From contig JAEPNK010000003.1 in NCBI GenBank assembly GCA_017643495.1, positions 62,001 to 126,000 of the forward strand: a stretch of DNA of 64,000 nt, read 5' to 3'. This DNA comes from Rhizobiaceae bacterium (GTDB lineage: Bacteria; Pseudomonadota; Alphaproteobacteria; Rhizobiales; Rhizobiaceae). Shown here piece after piece: positions 1-8,407 of the stretch. The notes beneath the pieces were generated by a model. It was not told where the DNA came from. It did no database searches and saw only the letters and a program-made list of their open reading frames with translations. The stretch's first letter is position 1. Each line of letters begins with the position of its first letter. Both the position numbers and the translations under genes were made by a program.

Positions 1-254
1 ACCTCAAAGTCCAGTTGGGTGCCGAGCAGGAACAAAACAGCCTGGGGGGCAACATAGACAGTACCTTCGGGCACCGTGACCTTGTCTTCTCCCTTTTGAG
101 GCTCATCAACAAGATCGACAGTGTATTCCATGCCTGCGCAACCACCATTCTTGACGCCGATGCGAATACCCTTTGCATCGGGATTGGCAGTCATGATTTC
201 ACCGAGCCGTTCACGCGCGGCTTCTGTCAGCGTTATTACTTCAAATCCGGACAC
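1..254 (-). CDS. sufA: SufA/IscA-type iron-sulfur carrier (3' end cut by window)
   Basis: The minus strand from a GTG at 254 reads VSGFEVITLTEAARERLGEI and runs through the family's NGGCAGMEY segment, which carries the first of the cluster-binding cysteines. The C-terminal Cys-Gly-Cys lies beyond the window edge. The GTG is preferred because an AGGAG lies just upstream (about 264-268), while the ATG at 297 runs into a stop. The family (HesB/IscA/SufA) carries nascent Fe-S clusters to apo-proteins. It is the last visible gene of the suf operon, 67 bases after sufT. Confidence 0.9.
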   Translation of the reverse strand, partial: MSGFEVITLTEAARERLGEIMTANPDAKGIRIGVKNGGCAGMEYTVDLVDEPQKGEDKVTVPEGTVYVAPQAVLFLLGTQLDFE

Positions 255-321
255 TTCAACATCTCCTTGCAAGAGAAAAATTTTCGGGGTCTTGCATGAA
301 ATACATAAGATCAGCCAGATC

Positions 322-726
322 CTAATACCAGCCTAATGCAATCTGTGCTTCTTCAGACATCCGTTCGGGTGTCCATGGCGGGTCGTAGACCATCTCGACC
401 TCCACATCCATGATACCCTGTACACCACTTATGGCATCGCGAACCCAACCCGGCATTTCACCGGCAACAGGACACCCGGGTGCTGTCACTGTCATGACGA
501 CCTTGACCACACGGTTGTCCTCGATATCGACCTTGTAGATAAGGCCAAGTTCATAGATATCTGTTGGAATTTCAGGGTCATAGACCGTTTTCAGTGCAGC
601 TACGATATCCGTTGTCAGGCGTTCGAGTTCCTCGGGAGGAATCGCGGAATCACTGCCGGTCTTCATTTCAACCGCATTCGGTGCTGACTCGGCAATGTTT
701 TCAGGTGTGATTGTCGTTTCTTCCAT
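322..726 (-). CDS. sufT: SufT, DUF59/MIP18-family Fe-S assembly factor
   Basis: A 134-residue protein with an acidic, low-complexity N-terminus of about 35 residues followed by a DUF59 domain. The core shows VYDPEIPTDIYELGLIY and the conserved cysteine in TAPGCPVAGEMP. Members of this family at the end of suf operons (SufT) act in Fe-S protein maturation, probably in cluster transfer rather than cluster building. It sits 5 bases after sufS on the same strand, so it is surely co-transcribed with it. Confidence 0.9.
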   Translation of the reverse strand: MEETTITPENIAESAPNAVEMKTGSDSAIPPEELERLTTDIVAALKTVYDPEIPTDIYELGLIYKVDIEDNRVVKVVMTVTAPGCPVAGEMPGWVRDAISGVQGIMDVEVEMVYDPPWTPERMSEEAQIALGWY

Positions 727-731
727 AATCC

Positions 732-1952
732 CTATCCGAAAAAGCTTCGCGCCTTTTCAAGCGCCTCGACCAGCGTGTCGACTTCCTGTTTTGTATTGTA
801 CATCCCAAATGAGGCACGGCAAGTCGACGTTACACCGTAGCGCTGCATCAGGGGTTGAGCGCAGTGGGTACCTGCCCGAACGGCAACTCCCGAACGGTCA
901 ACCACCATCGAAACATCGTGGGCATGTATACCCTCCAGTTCAAACGAAATTATGGCACCCTTGTCAGGCGTCGTTCCAAAAATCCGCAAACTGTTGATCT
1001 TCGACAGTTCAGACATTGCGTAATCGCGCAATCCGTTTTCATGGGCCAGTATCATGTCACGGCCCACACTCTCCATATAGTCAATCGCGGCACCGAGTCC
1101 AATGGCCTGGGCGATTGGGGGGGTTCCCGCCTCAAAACGGTGCGGAGGCGCCGCATAAGTCACTTCATCCTCGAATACGTCAAGGATCATCTCCCCGCCG
1201 CCCTTGTAGGGACGCATTGCCTCAAGCATTTCATACTTGCCGTAAAGTGCGCCAATTCCCGAAGGGCCGTAAAGCTTGTGCCCGGTAATGCAATAAAAAT
1301 CGACATCAAGGTCCTGTACATCCACGGGCAGGTGAACAGCACCCTGTGACCCGTCGGCAAGCACCGGAATGCCCCGCTCGTGGGCGATGCGCGTCACGTC
1401 TTTTAACGGAACAATTGTTCCGGTCACATTCGACATGTGTGTAATGGCAACGAGCTTCGTACGGTCAGTCAGTGCGTTCTCGAAATCCGCGATGTCAAAC
1501 CCGCCATCCTCGCCAACCGGCACCCAGACCAGTTTCACGCCCATCCGCTCACGAAGGAAATGCCAGGGAACGATATTGGAATGATGCTCCATTATGGAGA
1601 GGACGATCTCATCACCCTCTTTCAGTTCCTTCATGGCCCAGCCATAGGCAACCAGATTGATTGCCTCGGTTGTGCCCGAAGTGAACACGATCTCGTCTAC
1701 CGATTTGGCATTCAGGAATGAACGAAGCTTTTCCCGTGCTTTTTCATAGGCATCAGTTGCCGCGTTCGACAGAAAATGAAGACCACGATGCACATTCGCA
1801 TACTCATTCTCGTAAGTACGAGAAACGGCATCAATCACCTGTTTGGGTTTTTGTGCCGATGCACCATTGTCCAGGTAAACGAGCGGCTTGCCATGGATCT
1901 CGCGGGAAAGAATCGGAAAATCGGCGCGGATGGCATCGATATCGTAGCTCAT
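732..1952 (-). CDS. sufS: SufS cysteine desulfurase (type II)
   Basis: A 406-residue PLP enzyme that takes sulfur from cysteine as a persulfide for Fe-S cluster assembly. The PLP lysine is in ITGHKLYGPSG (about residue 226) and the persulfide cysteine is C364 in RAGTHCAQP, the short-loop arrangement of type II (SufS) enzymes. Length is normal for the family. The start ATG overlaps the sufD stop by one base (TGATG), which implies translational coupling. It is the second cysteine desulfurase in this operon; the other, at the operon's 5' end, is of the IscS/NifS type. Confidence 0.96.
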   Translation of the reverse strand: MSYDIDAIRADFPILSREIHGKPLVYLDNGASAQKPKQVIDAVSRTYENEYANVHRGLHFLSNAATDAYEKAREKLRSFLNAKSVDEIVFTSGTTEAINLVAYGWAMKELKEGDEIVLSIMEHHSNIVPWHFLRERMGVKLVWVPVGEDGGFDIADFENALTDRTKLVAITHMSNVTGTIVPLKDVTRIAHERGIPVLADGSQGAVHLPVDVQDLDVDFYCITGHKLYGPSGIGALYGKYEMLEAMRPYKGGGEMILDVFEDEVTYAAPPHRFEAGTPPIAQAIGLGAAIDYMESVGRDMILAHENGLRDYAMSELSKINSLRIFGTTPDKGAIISFELEGIHAHDVSMVVDRSGVAVRAGTHCAQPLMQRYGVTSTCRASFGMYNTKQEVDTLVEALEKARSFFG

Positions 1953-3133
1953 CAGATGTTCTCATCCAGCCAGCTATCGATAATGCCGGCAAATGCATCC
2001 TCCAATGCGTCACCCGCTTCCAGTTCTTCGACAACCTCGCCAACGAATGCCTTAATCAGCAGGGTACGGGCAATCTTTTCCGGTATCCCCCTCGCCCGCA
2101 GATAGAAAAGCTGGTCGTCATCAATGTCCGTGACCGTTGCACCATGGGCGCAAATGACGTCATCTGCAAAAATCTCGAGTTCCGGTTTGGCGGAAAAATT
2201 GCTGTCATCAGTCAGAAGCAGGGAATTACATGCCATCTGCGCATCGGTTTTCTGTGCAGGCTGGGCAACCTTGATCTGCCCCTGGAAGACACCCTGCCCG
2301 TCACCGGCCACCACGTTGCGGAACAGTTCTTCTGCATTGGTATGGGGAACGTTGTGTTCAAGCGATGTGGTAACATCAATGTGCGCACCATCCCCGACAA
2401 GATTGACACCCTTGATGGCAAGGTTGGCATTTTCGCCGTTGACGGAAACCATGATTTCCTGACGAACCAGCCTGCCACCGGCATTCAGAACGAAAATGTT
2501 GAGTTCGGTATCTTCCTCAAGATTGACATTCATCCGGGCAAGACGCGTTGCATCGCTGTTTTCCTGCTGGATGATGAACCAGTGCACCTTGGCACCTTTT
2601 TCAAGGGAAAGTTCGGTTACCGAGCTTGAAAGATGGCCAATGCCCGCATCCGATACATAACGGTCAATCACATGTGCTTCACTGCCTGATGTGACAGTCA
2701 CACTGTGATAACAGGCGCTGGCAACGGGACTGTTGGCAACATGGGCCAGCCCGAGGGGCTTTTCGAGTGTTGAGTCGCCTTCAATCCGTACCGAGACGGC
2801 ATCGCCCTCTCCGGCTGCATTGATGGCAACAAGCACGTCGTCAGCCGTATCACCACCAGCCTTGACCGCATCGGATGAAACCGTGACACCCTTCGGCAAC
2901 TCATCGACCAGATCGGCAAAGAACCTGCCGTCAAAGAATGGCAGGCGAACCGCATCGACCAACCGCTTGTAGTTGTCTCCGGCTGTATCTGCCTCTTTCA
3001 GCCTTGCCGGGGCTGACCTCAGCAAGGAGCGCAAGTCAGTGTAATGAAAGCTCTCGACACGCCGCGTCGGCAGGGAGACACCCAATTGCTCTTCTGCTTC
3101 CGTTTTTTGTTGGTTCGTTTGTATATTCATCAC
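1952..3133 (-). CDS. sufD: SufD, Fe-S scaffold complex subunit
   Basis: A 393-residue SufBD-family protein. The C-terminal half carries the family's beta-helix core with QMACNSLLLTDDSNFSAKPELEI and CAHGATVTDIDDDQLFYLRARG, the segment around the His ligand at the SufB-SufD interface. SufD joins SufB and SufC in the SufBC2D scaffold on which clusters are built in the cytoplasm. It lies 11 bases after sufC and overlaps sufS by one base. Confidence 0.96.
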   Translation of the reverse strand: MMNIQTNQQKTEAEEQLGVSLPTRRVESFHYTDLRSLLRSAPARLKEADTAGDNYKRLVDAVRLPFFDGRFFADLVDELPKGVTVSSDAVKAGGDTADDVLVAINAAGEGDAVSVRIEGDSTLEKPLGLAHVANSPVASACYHSVTVTSGSEAHVIDRYVSDAGIGHLSSSVTELSLEKGAKVHWFIIQQENSDATRLARMNVNLEEDTELNIFVLNAGGRLVRQEIMVSVNGENANLAIKGVNLVGDGAHIDVTTSLEHNVPHTNAEELFRNVVAGDGQGVFQGQIKVAQPAQKTDAQMACNSLLLTDDSNFSAKPELEIFADDVICAHGATVTDIDDDQLFYLRARGIPEKIARTLLIKAFVGEVVEELEAGDALEDAFAGIIDSWLDENI

Positions 3134-3144
3134 GATTTCCCGCC

Positions 3145-3900
3145 TCAGGCAGCGTTGGCGATAATGTCTGCGTAACCGTTTTCTTCCAGGTGCAGAGCAA
3201 GGGATTTGTCACCGGACTGGATGATCCGCCCCTGATAAAGGACGTGAACGCTGTCGGGAACAATATGCTCAAGAAGACGCTGGTAATGGGTAATCACAAC
3301 GAATGCACGATCAGGATCGCGAAGACCGTTCACACCGTCGGAAACCACCTTGAGTGCATCGATATCAAGCCCTGAATCCGTTTCGTCCAGCACACAGAGG
3401 CCCGGCTCCAGCAGCGCCATTTGGAGAATTTCGGTACGTTTCTTCTCACCACCGGAAAAGCCCACATTGAGACCACGCTTCAACATGTTGAACTCGATAT
3501 TGAGATCAGCAGCAGCAGCCTTGACCTTCTTGATGAAGTCCGGTGTTGAATATTCTGCTTCTCCGCGGGCCTTGCGCTGGGCATTCATAGCAGCTTTCAG
3601 AAAGTTCATTGTGGCAACACCGGGAATTTCCATCGGATACTGGAATGCCAGAAACACACCGGATGCCGCACGCTCATCCGGATCCATTTCAAGCAGGTTT
3701 TCACCCTTGTACAGAATCTCACCCTGCGTAACCTCGTAATCCTCCTTGCCGGCAAGGACATAGGAGAGCGTCGATTTGCCGGAGCCGTTCGGACCCATGA
3801 TGGCCGCAACCTCGCCAGCCTCGACCTTCAGGTCCAGACCTTTCAGGATTTCCGTGCCGTCTTCGGCGATACGTGCATGCAAATTTTTTATTTCAAGCAT
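3145..3900 (-). CDS. sufC: SufC, ABC-type ATPase of the SufBCD complex
   Basis: A 251-residue ATPase beginning MLEIKNLHARI. It has Walker A (GPNGSGKST), the signature LNVGFSGGEKKR, Walker B (LCVLDETDSGLD) and the switch histidine in VVITHYQRLL. The open frame continues upstream to 3981, but the ATG at 3900 gives the standard family length and the usual MLEI start, and the longer form would add an unrelated 27-residue tail overlapping the gene before it. ATP hydrolysis by SufC drives the shape change of SufB-SufD during cluster assembly. Confidence 0.96.
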   Translation of the reverse strand: MLEIKNLHARIAEDGTEILKGLDLKVEAGEVAAIMGPNGSGKSTLSYVLAGKEDYEVTQGEILYKGENLLEMDPDERAASGVFLAFQYPMEIPGVATMNFLKAAMNAQRKARGEAEYSTPDFIKKVKAAAADLNIEFNMLKRGLNVGFSGGEKKRTEILQMALLEPGLCVLDETDSGLDIDALKVVSDGVNGLRDPDRAFVVITHYQRLLEHIVPDSVHVLYQGRIIQSGDKSLALHLEENGYADIIANAA

Positions 3901-3946
3901 TTCAAGTTCTTTCAAAATCGAATGTGTTTGTTTCCGGTCCGCCGTC

Positions 3947-4186
3947 TCAGTCCGGCGTGCCGCTTTGTTCGTTTTGACCATTGCCTGCGTATTTCAGCAG
4001 TATGGATGCAGCCCATGGTCCCAGCATCCAGACAATGAGAGCCCAAACCGGTGTCCAGCTTTGTTCACCATCGCCGAAGAACATCTCGATACCCGGCAGG
4101 AGGATGAAAATGAACGGAAAGACGATCATCCACAAAAAGACGATTATCCGCGTCCACCACGATGAAAGGAGTTGCTCCCGGGTCAT
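3947..4186 (-). CDS. Small two-helix membrane protein inside the suf operon
   Basis: A 79-residue protein with no function I recognise. It has a short polar N-terminus ([13 protein letters not shown]), a first hydrophobic span of about 20 residues (IIVFLWMIVFPFIFILLPG), a short acidic loop (FGDGEQSWTP), a second span (VWALIVWMLGPWAASILL) and a polar tail. Its ATG overlaps the sufB stop by one base (TAATG) and sufC starts 46 bases after it, so it is transcribed and probably translated with the Suf machinery. Tryptophan content is high. It could be a conserved lineage-specific gene or only a passenger; nothing in the sequence suggests metal binding, as it has no Cys or His. Confidence 0.75.
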   Translation of the reverse strand: MTREQLLSSWWTRIIVFLWMIVFPFIFILLPGIEMFFGDGEQSWTPVWALIVWMLGPWAASILLKYAGNGQNEQSGTPD

Positions 4187-5712
4187 TATCCCACGCTGCC
4201 TTCCAGGCTGATGCCGATAAGCTTTTGTGCTTCAACCGCAAATTCCATCGGCAATTCCTGGATGACTTCCTTGACAAATCCGTTCACGATCAACGCGATG
4301 GCTTCTTCTTCCGGAATACCGCGCTGCATGCAGTAGAAAAGCTGGTCATCGGAAATCTTCGAAGTGGTTGCCTCGTGCTCGAACTGGGCAGTCGAGTTGC
4401 GTGCCTCAATATAAGGTACGGTGTGGGCACCGCATTTGTCTCCGATCAACAGGGAATCACACTGGGTGAAATTGCGCGCATCGGTTGCCTTCTTGTGTGC
4501 AAAGACACGACCACGATACGTGTTCTGGGAGCGGCCGGCAGAAATGCCCTTGGATATAATGCGGCTCTTCGTATTTTTCCCCAGATGCAGCATTTTTGTG
4601 CCGGAATCCACCTGCTGGGCACCATTGGAGACAGCTATTGAATAAAACTCGCCCTGGCTGTTGTCTCCACGCAGAATGCAGGACGGATACTTCCAGGTAA
4701 TGGCGGAGCCGGTCTCGACCTGGGTCCACATGATCTTGGAATTGTCGCCCCGGCAGTCGCCGCGCTTGGTAACAAAATTGTAGACGCCGCCCTTGCCGGT
4801 TTCATCGCCGGGATACCAGTTCTGAACCGTTGAGTACTTGATTTCGGCATCTTCCATGGCAACCAGTTCAACCACTGCCGCATGCAACTGGTTTTCGTCG
4901 CGTTGAGGAGCGGTGCAGCCTTCCAGATAGGAAACGTAAGAGCCTTTTTCCGCAATGATCAGCGTGCGCTCGAACTGGCCGGTATTTTCCGCATTAATAC
5001 GGAAATAGGTTGAAAGCTCCATTGGACAGCGAACGCCTTCAGGCACATAGACAAACGAGCCGTCGGTAAAGACCGCACTGTTCAGTGTCGCATAATAATT
5101 GTCGGATACAGGGACCACGGAAGCCAGATATTTCTGGACCAGTTCCGGGTGTTCCCTGATTGCCTCGGAGATTGAACAGAAGATCACGCCAGCCTTGGCA
5201 AGTTCTTCCTTGAAAGTGGTTACCACCGAAACCGAGTCAAACACGGCATCAACCGCGACACGTCCGGATGAATACACATTGTCAGACGGGTCTTCATCAA
5301 GCTGCGATGGCTCGTCATGCTTGCGAACACCTGCAAGAATTTCCTGTTCCTTCAGCGGGATACCGAGCTTCTCGTAAGTCTTGAGAAGTTCGGGATCAAC
5401 TTCGTCCAGGGATTTGGGGCCGTCTTCGAAATTCTTGGGCGCCGCATAATAGTAGATATCATTGAAGTCGATCTTCGGATACTCGACGCGTGCCCAGTCA
5501 GGCTCTTCCATGGTAAGCCAGCGACGGTAGGCAGCAAGCCGCCATTCCAGCATCCATTCCGGCTCTTCCTTCTTGGCCGAGATGAAACGGATCACCTCTT
5601 CACTGAGGCCTTTCGGCGCCATGTCGGATTCAATATCGGTCGAGAAGCCGTATTTGTACTTGTCCACGTCAAGCGTGGCGACGGTATCAATTGTTTCCTG
5701 CACTGCAGGCAT
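4186..5712 (-). CDS. sufB: SufB, Fe-S scaffold protein
   Basis: A 508-residue SufB, close to the usual alphaproteobacterial length. The segment [20 protein letters not shown] and the C-terminal core ([24 protein letters not shown]) match the family, the latter holding the conserved cysteine used for cluster building. A GGAG ribosome site precedes the ATG. It forms the scaffold with SufC and SufD. It follows the IscS-type desulfurase by 25 bases. Confidence 0.97.
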   Translation of the reverse strand: MPAVQETIDTVATLDVDKYKYGFSTDIESDMAPKGLSEEVIRFISAKKEEPEWMLEWRLAAYRRWLTMEEPDWARVEYPKIDFNDIYYYAAPKNFEDGPKSLDEVDPELLKTYEKLGIPLKEQEILAGVRKHDEPSQLDEDPSDNVYSSGRVAVDAVFDSVSVVTTFKEELAKAGVIFCSISEAIREHPELVQKYLASVVPVSDNYYATLNSAVFTDGSFVYVPEGVRCPMELSTYFRINAENTGQFERTLIIAEKGSYVSYLEGCTAPQRDENQLHAAVVELVAMEDAEIKYSTVQNWYPGDETGKGGVYNFVTKRGDCRGDNSKIMWTQVETGSAITWKYPSCILRGDNSQGEFYSIAVSNGAQQVDSGTKMLHLGKNTKSRIISKGISAGRSQNTYRGRVFAHKKATDARNFTQCDSLLIGDKCGAHTVPYIEARNSTAQFEHEATTSKISDDQLFYCMQRGIPEEEAIALIVNGFVKEVIQELPMEFAVEAQKLIGISLEGSVG

Positions 5713-5737
5713 GGCAATTCTCCAAGCAACTAGATTT

Positions 5738-6916
5738 TCAGGCAGCCAGCCGGCTGGCCAGTTTGTTCCACGCTTTCAGGAACCGTTCGGCATCCTCACC
5801 ATCCGATTCCCAACCAAGGCTCAAGCGCAAAGCCCCTTCGAGTTCATCATTTCCCGCCCCCATCGCAGCCAGTACATGACTGGTCTTCACCTTGCCGGAA
5901 GAGCACGCCGACCCCGAAGACAGGGAAACCCCGTCAAGGTCAAGTGCCATCAGCGCGGTCTCCGCACGAATTCCCGGCACTGCGAAACAGGACGTATTTC
6001 CAAGGCGTTTTGTCGTTTTGCCAAAGAAAACGGGCGGGCCGTTCCTGTTTCCCGTCTCTTGCGATATAGTAACGATCTGCTCTTCAATCGAGTCCCTGAA
6101 GCCAGATATCATTACTTTTTTGGTCATGTTTTTAGCGTGCCATTCACAGGCAGCTCCAAAACCGGCTATGGACGCAACATTTTCGGTTCCCGCACGGTGA
6201 TAATTTTCCTGTCCACCACCTTCGAGCAGCGGTTGTGGCGAAAGCGACGGTGTGCGCAGCACAAGAGCCCCTGCGCCTTGCGGACCACCGATCTTGTGGC
6301 TTGACACAAACAGGAAATCCGCGCCGGTCTCTGCAAGGTTAAAAGAAAGCTTCCCGAGAGCCTGTACGGCGTCTACCACCAGAAAACCGTCATTGCCGTG
6401 CACGATATCCGCTATTTCAGCGACAGGCTGTACAACACCGGTTTCATTATTGGCGAGTTGAACCGCAACCATTGGAGCCCCAATCGCATGGTCATGATTC
6501 TCCAGTGTGTTTTCAAGGGCTGACAAATCAAGCCTGCCATCCTGGGTTACAGGCAGGATTTCGCAATCCTCAGCACGGAACCTGCCGCCAGACATGACGC
6601 ACGGGTGCTCGGTCGCCCCCATGTACAGTCTTGAAACCGTGATTGCCTGGCCACCGGCGCGCAGTAGCGGTGAAAGCACATGATTGGCTGCTTCTGTCGC
6701 ACCGGACGTGAAAACGATCCCGGAAGGATCACAATCAAGCAGTCCTGCCAGAGACTTTCTTGCCACTTCTACAGACTTGCGCGCGTTGCGCCCTTCAAAA
6801 TGTACAGAAGAAGCATTTCCGCCCGAATCCATGACATCAAGCATGGCATCACGTGCACAAGCCATAAGCGGTGCCGTTGCATTCCAGTCTAGATATGTTC
6901 TCGATATTTTCGCCAT
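5738..6916 (-). CDS. IscS/NifS-type cysteine desulfurase, first gene of the suf operon
   Basis: A 392-residue PLP enzyme starting [17 protein letters not shown], the standard N-terminus of group I desulfurases. The PLP lysine is in [14 protein letters not shown] and the persulfide cysteine is C338 in [10 protein letters not shown], in the long mobile loop typical of IscS/NifS. The frame is open upstream to a GTG at 7012, but the extra 32 residues do not resemble the family; the ribosome site before 6916 is weak, so the start is the least certain part. Suf operons of rhizobia and relatives often begin with such a gene. It presumably feeds sulfur to SufB alongside SufS or supplies other thiolation pathways. 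Confidence 0.9.
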   Translation of the reverse strand: MAKISRTYLDWNATAPLMACARDAMLDVMDSGGNASSVHFEGRNARKSVEVARKSLAGLLDCDPSGIVFTSGATEAANHVLSPLLRAGGQAITVSRLYMGATEHPCVMSGGRFRAEDCEILPVTQDGRLDLSALENTLENHDHAIGAPMVAVQLANNETGVVQPVAEIADIVHGNDGFLVVDAVQALGKLSFNLAETGADFLFVSSHKIGGPQGAGALVLRTPSLSPQPLLEGGGQENYHRAGTENVASIAGFGAACEWHAKNMTKKVMISGFRDSIEEQIVTISQETGNRNGPPVFFGKTTKRLGNTSCFAVPGIRAETALMALDLDGVSLSSGSACSSGKVKTSHVLAAMGAGNDELEGALRLSLGWESDGEDAERFLKAWNKLASRLAA

Positions 6917-7059
6917 ATCCGGCTTCGGTACTTTCGACAATTGGTCCTGAAATGATCCCTGAAACACATTACAGGCGCTGCAATGCGTTATTTCCTTGTA
7001 CTTTACCCTCACGATTGTCTAAGAAGGCCACTCAATTCAGCGCGTCAGGACCGCTCCAG

Positions 7060-7076
7060 TTTTGAATAATTCTAAA
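7060..7076. promoter_or_regulatory. Irr-box (ICE)-like palindrome upstream of the suf operon
   Basis: TTTTGAATAATTCTAAA is a 17-base palindrome with half-sites TTTTGAA and TTCTAAA around TAA. It differs at one base from the symmetrical form TTTAGAA-N3-TTCTAAA described for Irr-bound iron control elements in rhizobia. It lies about 145 bases upstream of the iscS-like start and about 100 bases upstream of the divergent hydrolase. Iron- and heme-status control of the suf operon by Irr fits what is known in Hyphomicrobiales; binding here is inferred. Confidence 0.6.
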
Positions 7077-7173
7077 CTGTTATAGAAACCCTGAAACGCA
7101 AACGTCAAGTGCCCATCCTCTTCCCCTCACAGATGTGATCGGGAAAAAGCAAGACAGATACCCGGAGAGCAAA

Positions 7174-7857
7174 TTGCCTGAAGTAATTTTCAATGGACCC
7201 GCTGGCAGGCTTGAAGCCCGTTACCAACCATCGAAAGACAAAACCGCACCCATAGCACTCATTCTCCATCCCCACCCGCATCCGAAGTTCGGCGGGACCA
7301 TGAACAACCAGATCGTGTATGACCTGTTTTACATGTTTCTGGAACGGGGTTTTACCACGCTGCGCTTCAATTTTCGCGGCGTTGGCAGAAGCCAGGGTGA
7401 ATTCGATCACGGACAGGGAGAATTGTCTGATGCGGCAGCGGCGCTTGACTGGGTACAGACACTTCACCCCGATGCGCGGGGATGCTGGGTAGCCGGCTTT
7501 TCCTTCGGTGCCTGGATCGGCATGCAATTGCTGATGCGGCGCCCCGAAATCGAGGGCTTCATGTCAATTGCCCCTCAGCCAAACATATATGACTTCTCGT
7601 TTCTGGCACCGTGCCCTGCTTCAGGCCTGATCATTCATGGCTCTGAGGATCGTGTAACGCCAACAGAACATGTCCAGGGACTGGTTGACAAACTGAAGGC
7701 CCAGAAGGGAATCCTGATTACCCAGAACACCATGGAAGGAGCAAACCACTTCTTCACGGAACATCAGGAAGAACTGATCGAGAACTGCGGAACCTATCTC
7801 GACAAACGTCTGGGCATCATTCCCGGCGGGATTGAAGAGACAATGCTGCTGCGATAG
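7174..7857 (+). CDS. Alpha/beta hydrolase, divergent from the suf operon
   Basis: A 227-residue alpha/beta hydrolase beginning LPEVIFNGPAGRLEARY. It shows LILHPHPHPKFGG near the N-terminus, the nucleophile elbow GFSFGAW (serine near residue 110), an Asp in HGSEDRVTP and a His in GANHFFTEH, which together form a plausible Ser-Asp-His triad. The TTG at 7174 is chosen because GGAGAG precedes it at 7164-7169; a GTG at 7135 in the same frame would add 13 residues. The family is related to the predicted dienelactone hydrolase/YfhR-like group and its substrate is unknown. Its position beside suf is often conserved in rhizobia. Confidence 0.85.
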   Translation: MPEVIFNGPAGRLEARYQPSKDKTAPIALILHPHPHPKFGGTMNNQIVYDLFYMFLERGFTTLRFNFRGVGRSQGEFDHGQGELSDAAAALDWVQTLHPDARGCWVAGFSFGAWIGMQLLMRRPEIEGFMSIAPQPNIYDFSFLAPCPASGLIIHGSEDRVTPTEHVQGLVDKLKAQKGILITQNTMEGANHFFTEHQEELIENCGTYLDKRLGIIPGGIEETMLLR

Positions 7858-7915
7858 CGTTCAGTGTCACTGCCATCCGGTCACGGACCTGATTAATCAG
7901 AAACCTGTTGTTCTA

Positions 7916-8227
7916 TCAGGTGTTGGCATCAGCAAGCTGCTTGGGCAGGTCGCGCCATGAATGTCCGGCAGCCATGATGCAGGTCTGACCGTTTGTCCGG
8001 GTCATCATCACGGTCCAGCTTCCCTCTTCGGAGGCAAATATCTCAAAGGCTTCGGTATTTTTCTGGGAGATTCCCAGTGCTACCGGAACTTCCTTGTAAT
8101 TTTTCTTCAAGATCTCGATGATTTTGGTCCGGTCACCGCATTTTGCAGTGGCAGCCTCAACCATTGGCACATGAAGTGCCATGCCTATCAGCGTTGAGGT
8201 GAAGAGTGTGATGATCGTTTTACTCAT
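7916..8227 (-). CDS. Small secreted protein of unknown function
   Basis: A 103-residue protein starting MSKTIITLFTSTLIGMALHV with a signal peptide that probably ends at VEA-ATA (about residues 27-30). The mature part is about 75 residues with two cysteines (AKCGDR and GQTCIM) that could form one disulfide, and a SWTVMMTRTNG stretch. A GGAGC ribosome site supports the ATG at 8227. I do not recognise a function. A TTAA-N7-TTAA element lies 150-165 bases upstream, so it may be under cell-cycle control. Confidence 0.75.
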   Translation of the reverse strand: MSKTIITLFTSTLIGMALHVPMVEAATAKCGDRTKIIEILKKNYKEVPVALGISQKNTEAFEIFASEEGSWTVMMTRTNGQTCIMAAGHSWRDLPKQLADANT

Positions 8228-8376
8228 GTTTGCTCCTTTGTGGCCAAGGCACACGCTGACGGAGCAGACTTCATCATGTCACTTGTTCGTCAGGAACCCT
8301 TTTGGCCACTCATTTTCATTGGCATCTATTTTACGCACCTGTTGACTTTCACGTTGAAAAGTGTGCGCCCGCACGG

Positions 8377-8391
8377 TTAACCAAAGGTTAA
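8377..8391. promoter_or_regulatory. CtrA-box-like element (TTAA-N7-TTAA)
   Basis: TTAACCAAAGGTTAA matches the TTAA-N7-TTAA binding motif of the cell-cycle regulator CtrA, and is also a perfect inverted repeat with a three-base centre. It lies between anmK's stop (8408) and the small secreted protein gene (start 8227), so that gene is the likely target. A second near-palindrome, ACTTTCACGTTGAAAAGT, sits at 8345-8362 between the box and the gene. Confidence 0.5.
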
Positions 8392-8407
8392 TGCCTGCTT
8401 TTGAAAG

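Noticed and set aside
1718-2629. 303-residue plus-strand reading frame
   Set aside because: It is antisense to sufS and sufD, both of which have full conserved motifs; no family features in the antisense product.
3901-3981. N-terminal extension of sufC to 3981
   Set aside because: It would overlap the small membrane protein gene and adds a tail absent from SufC; the ATG at 3900 fits family length.
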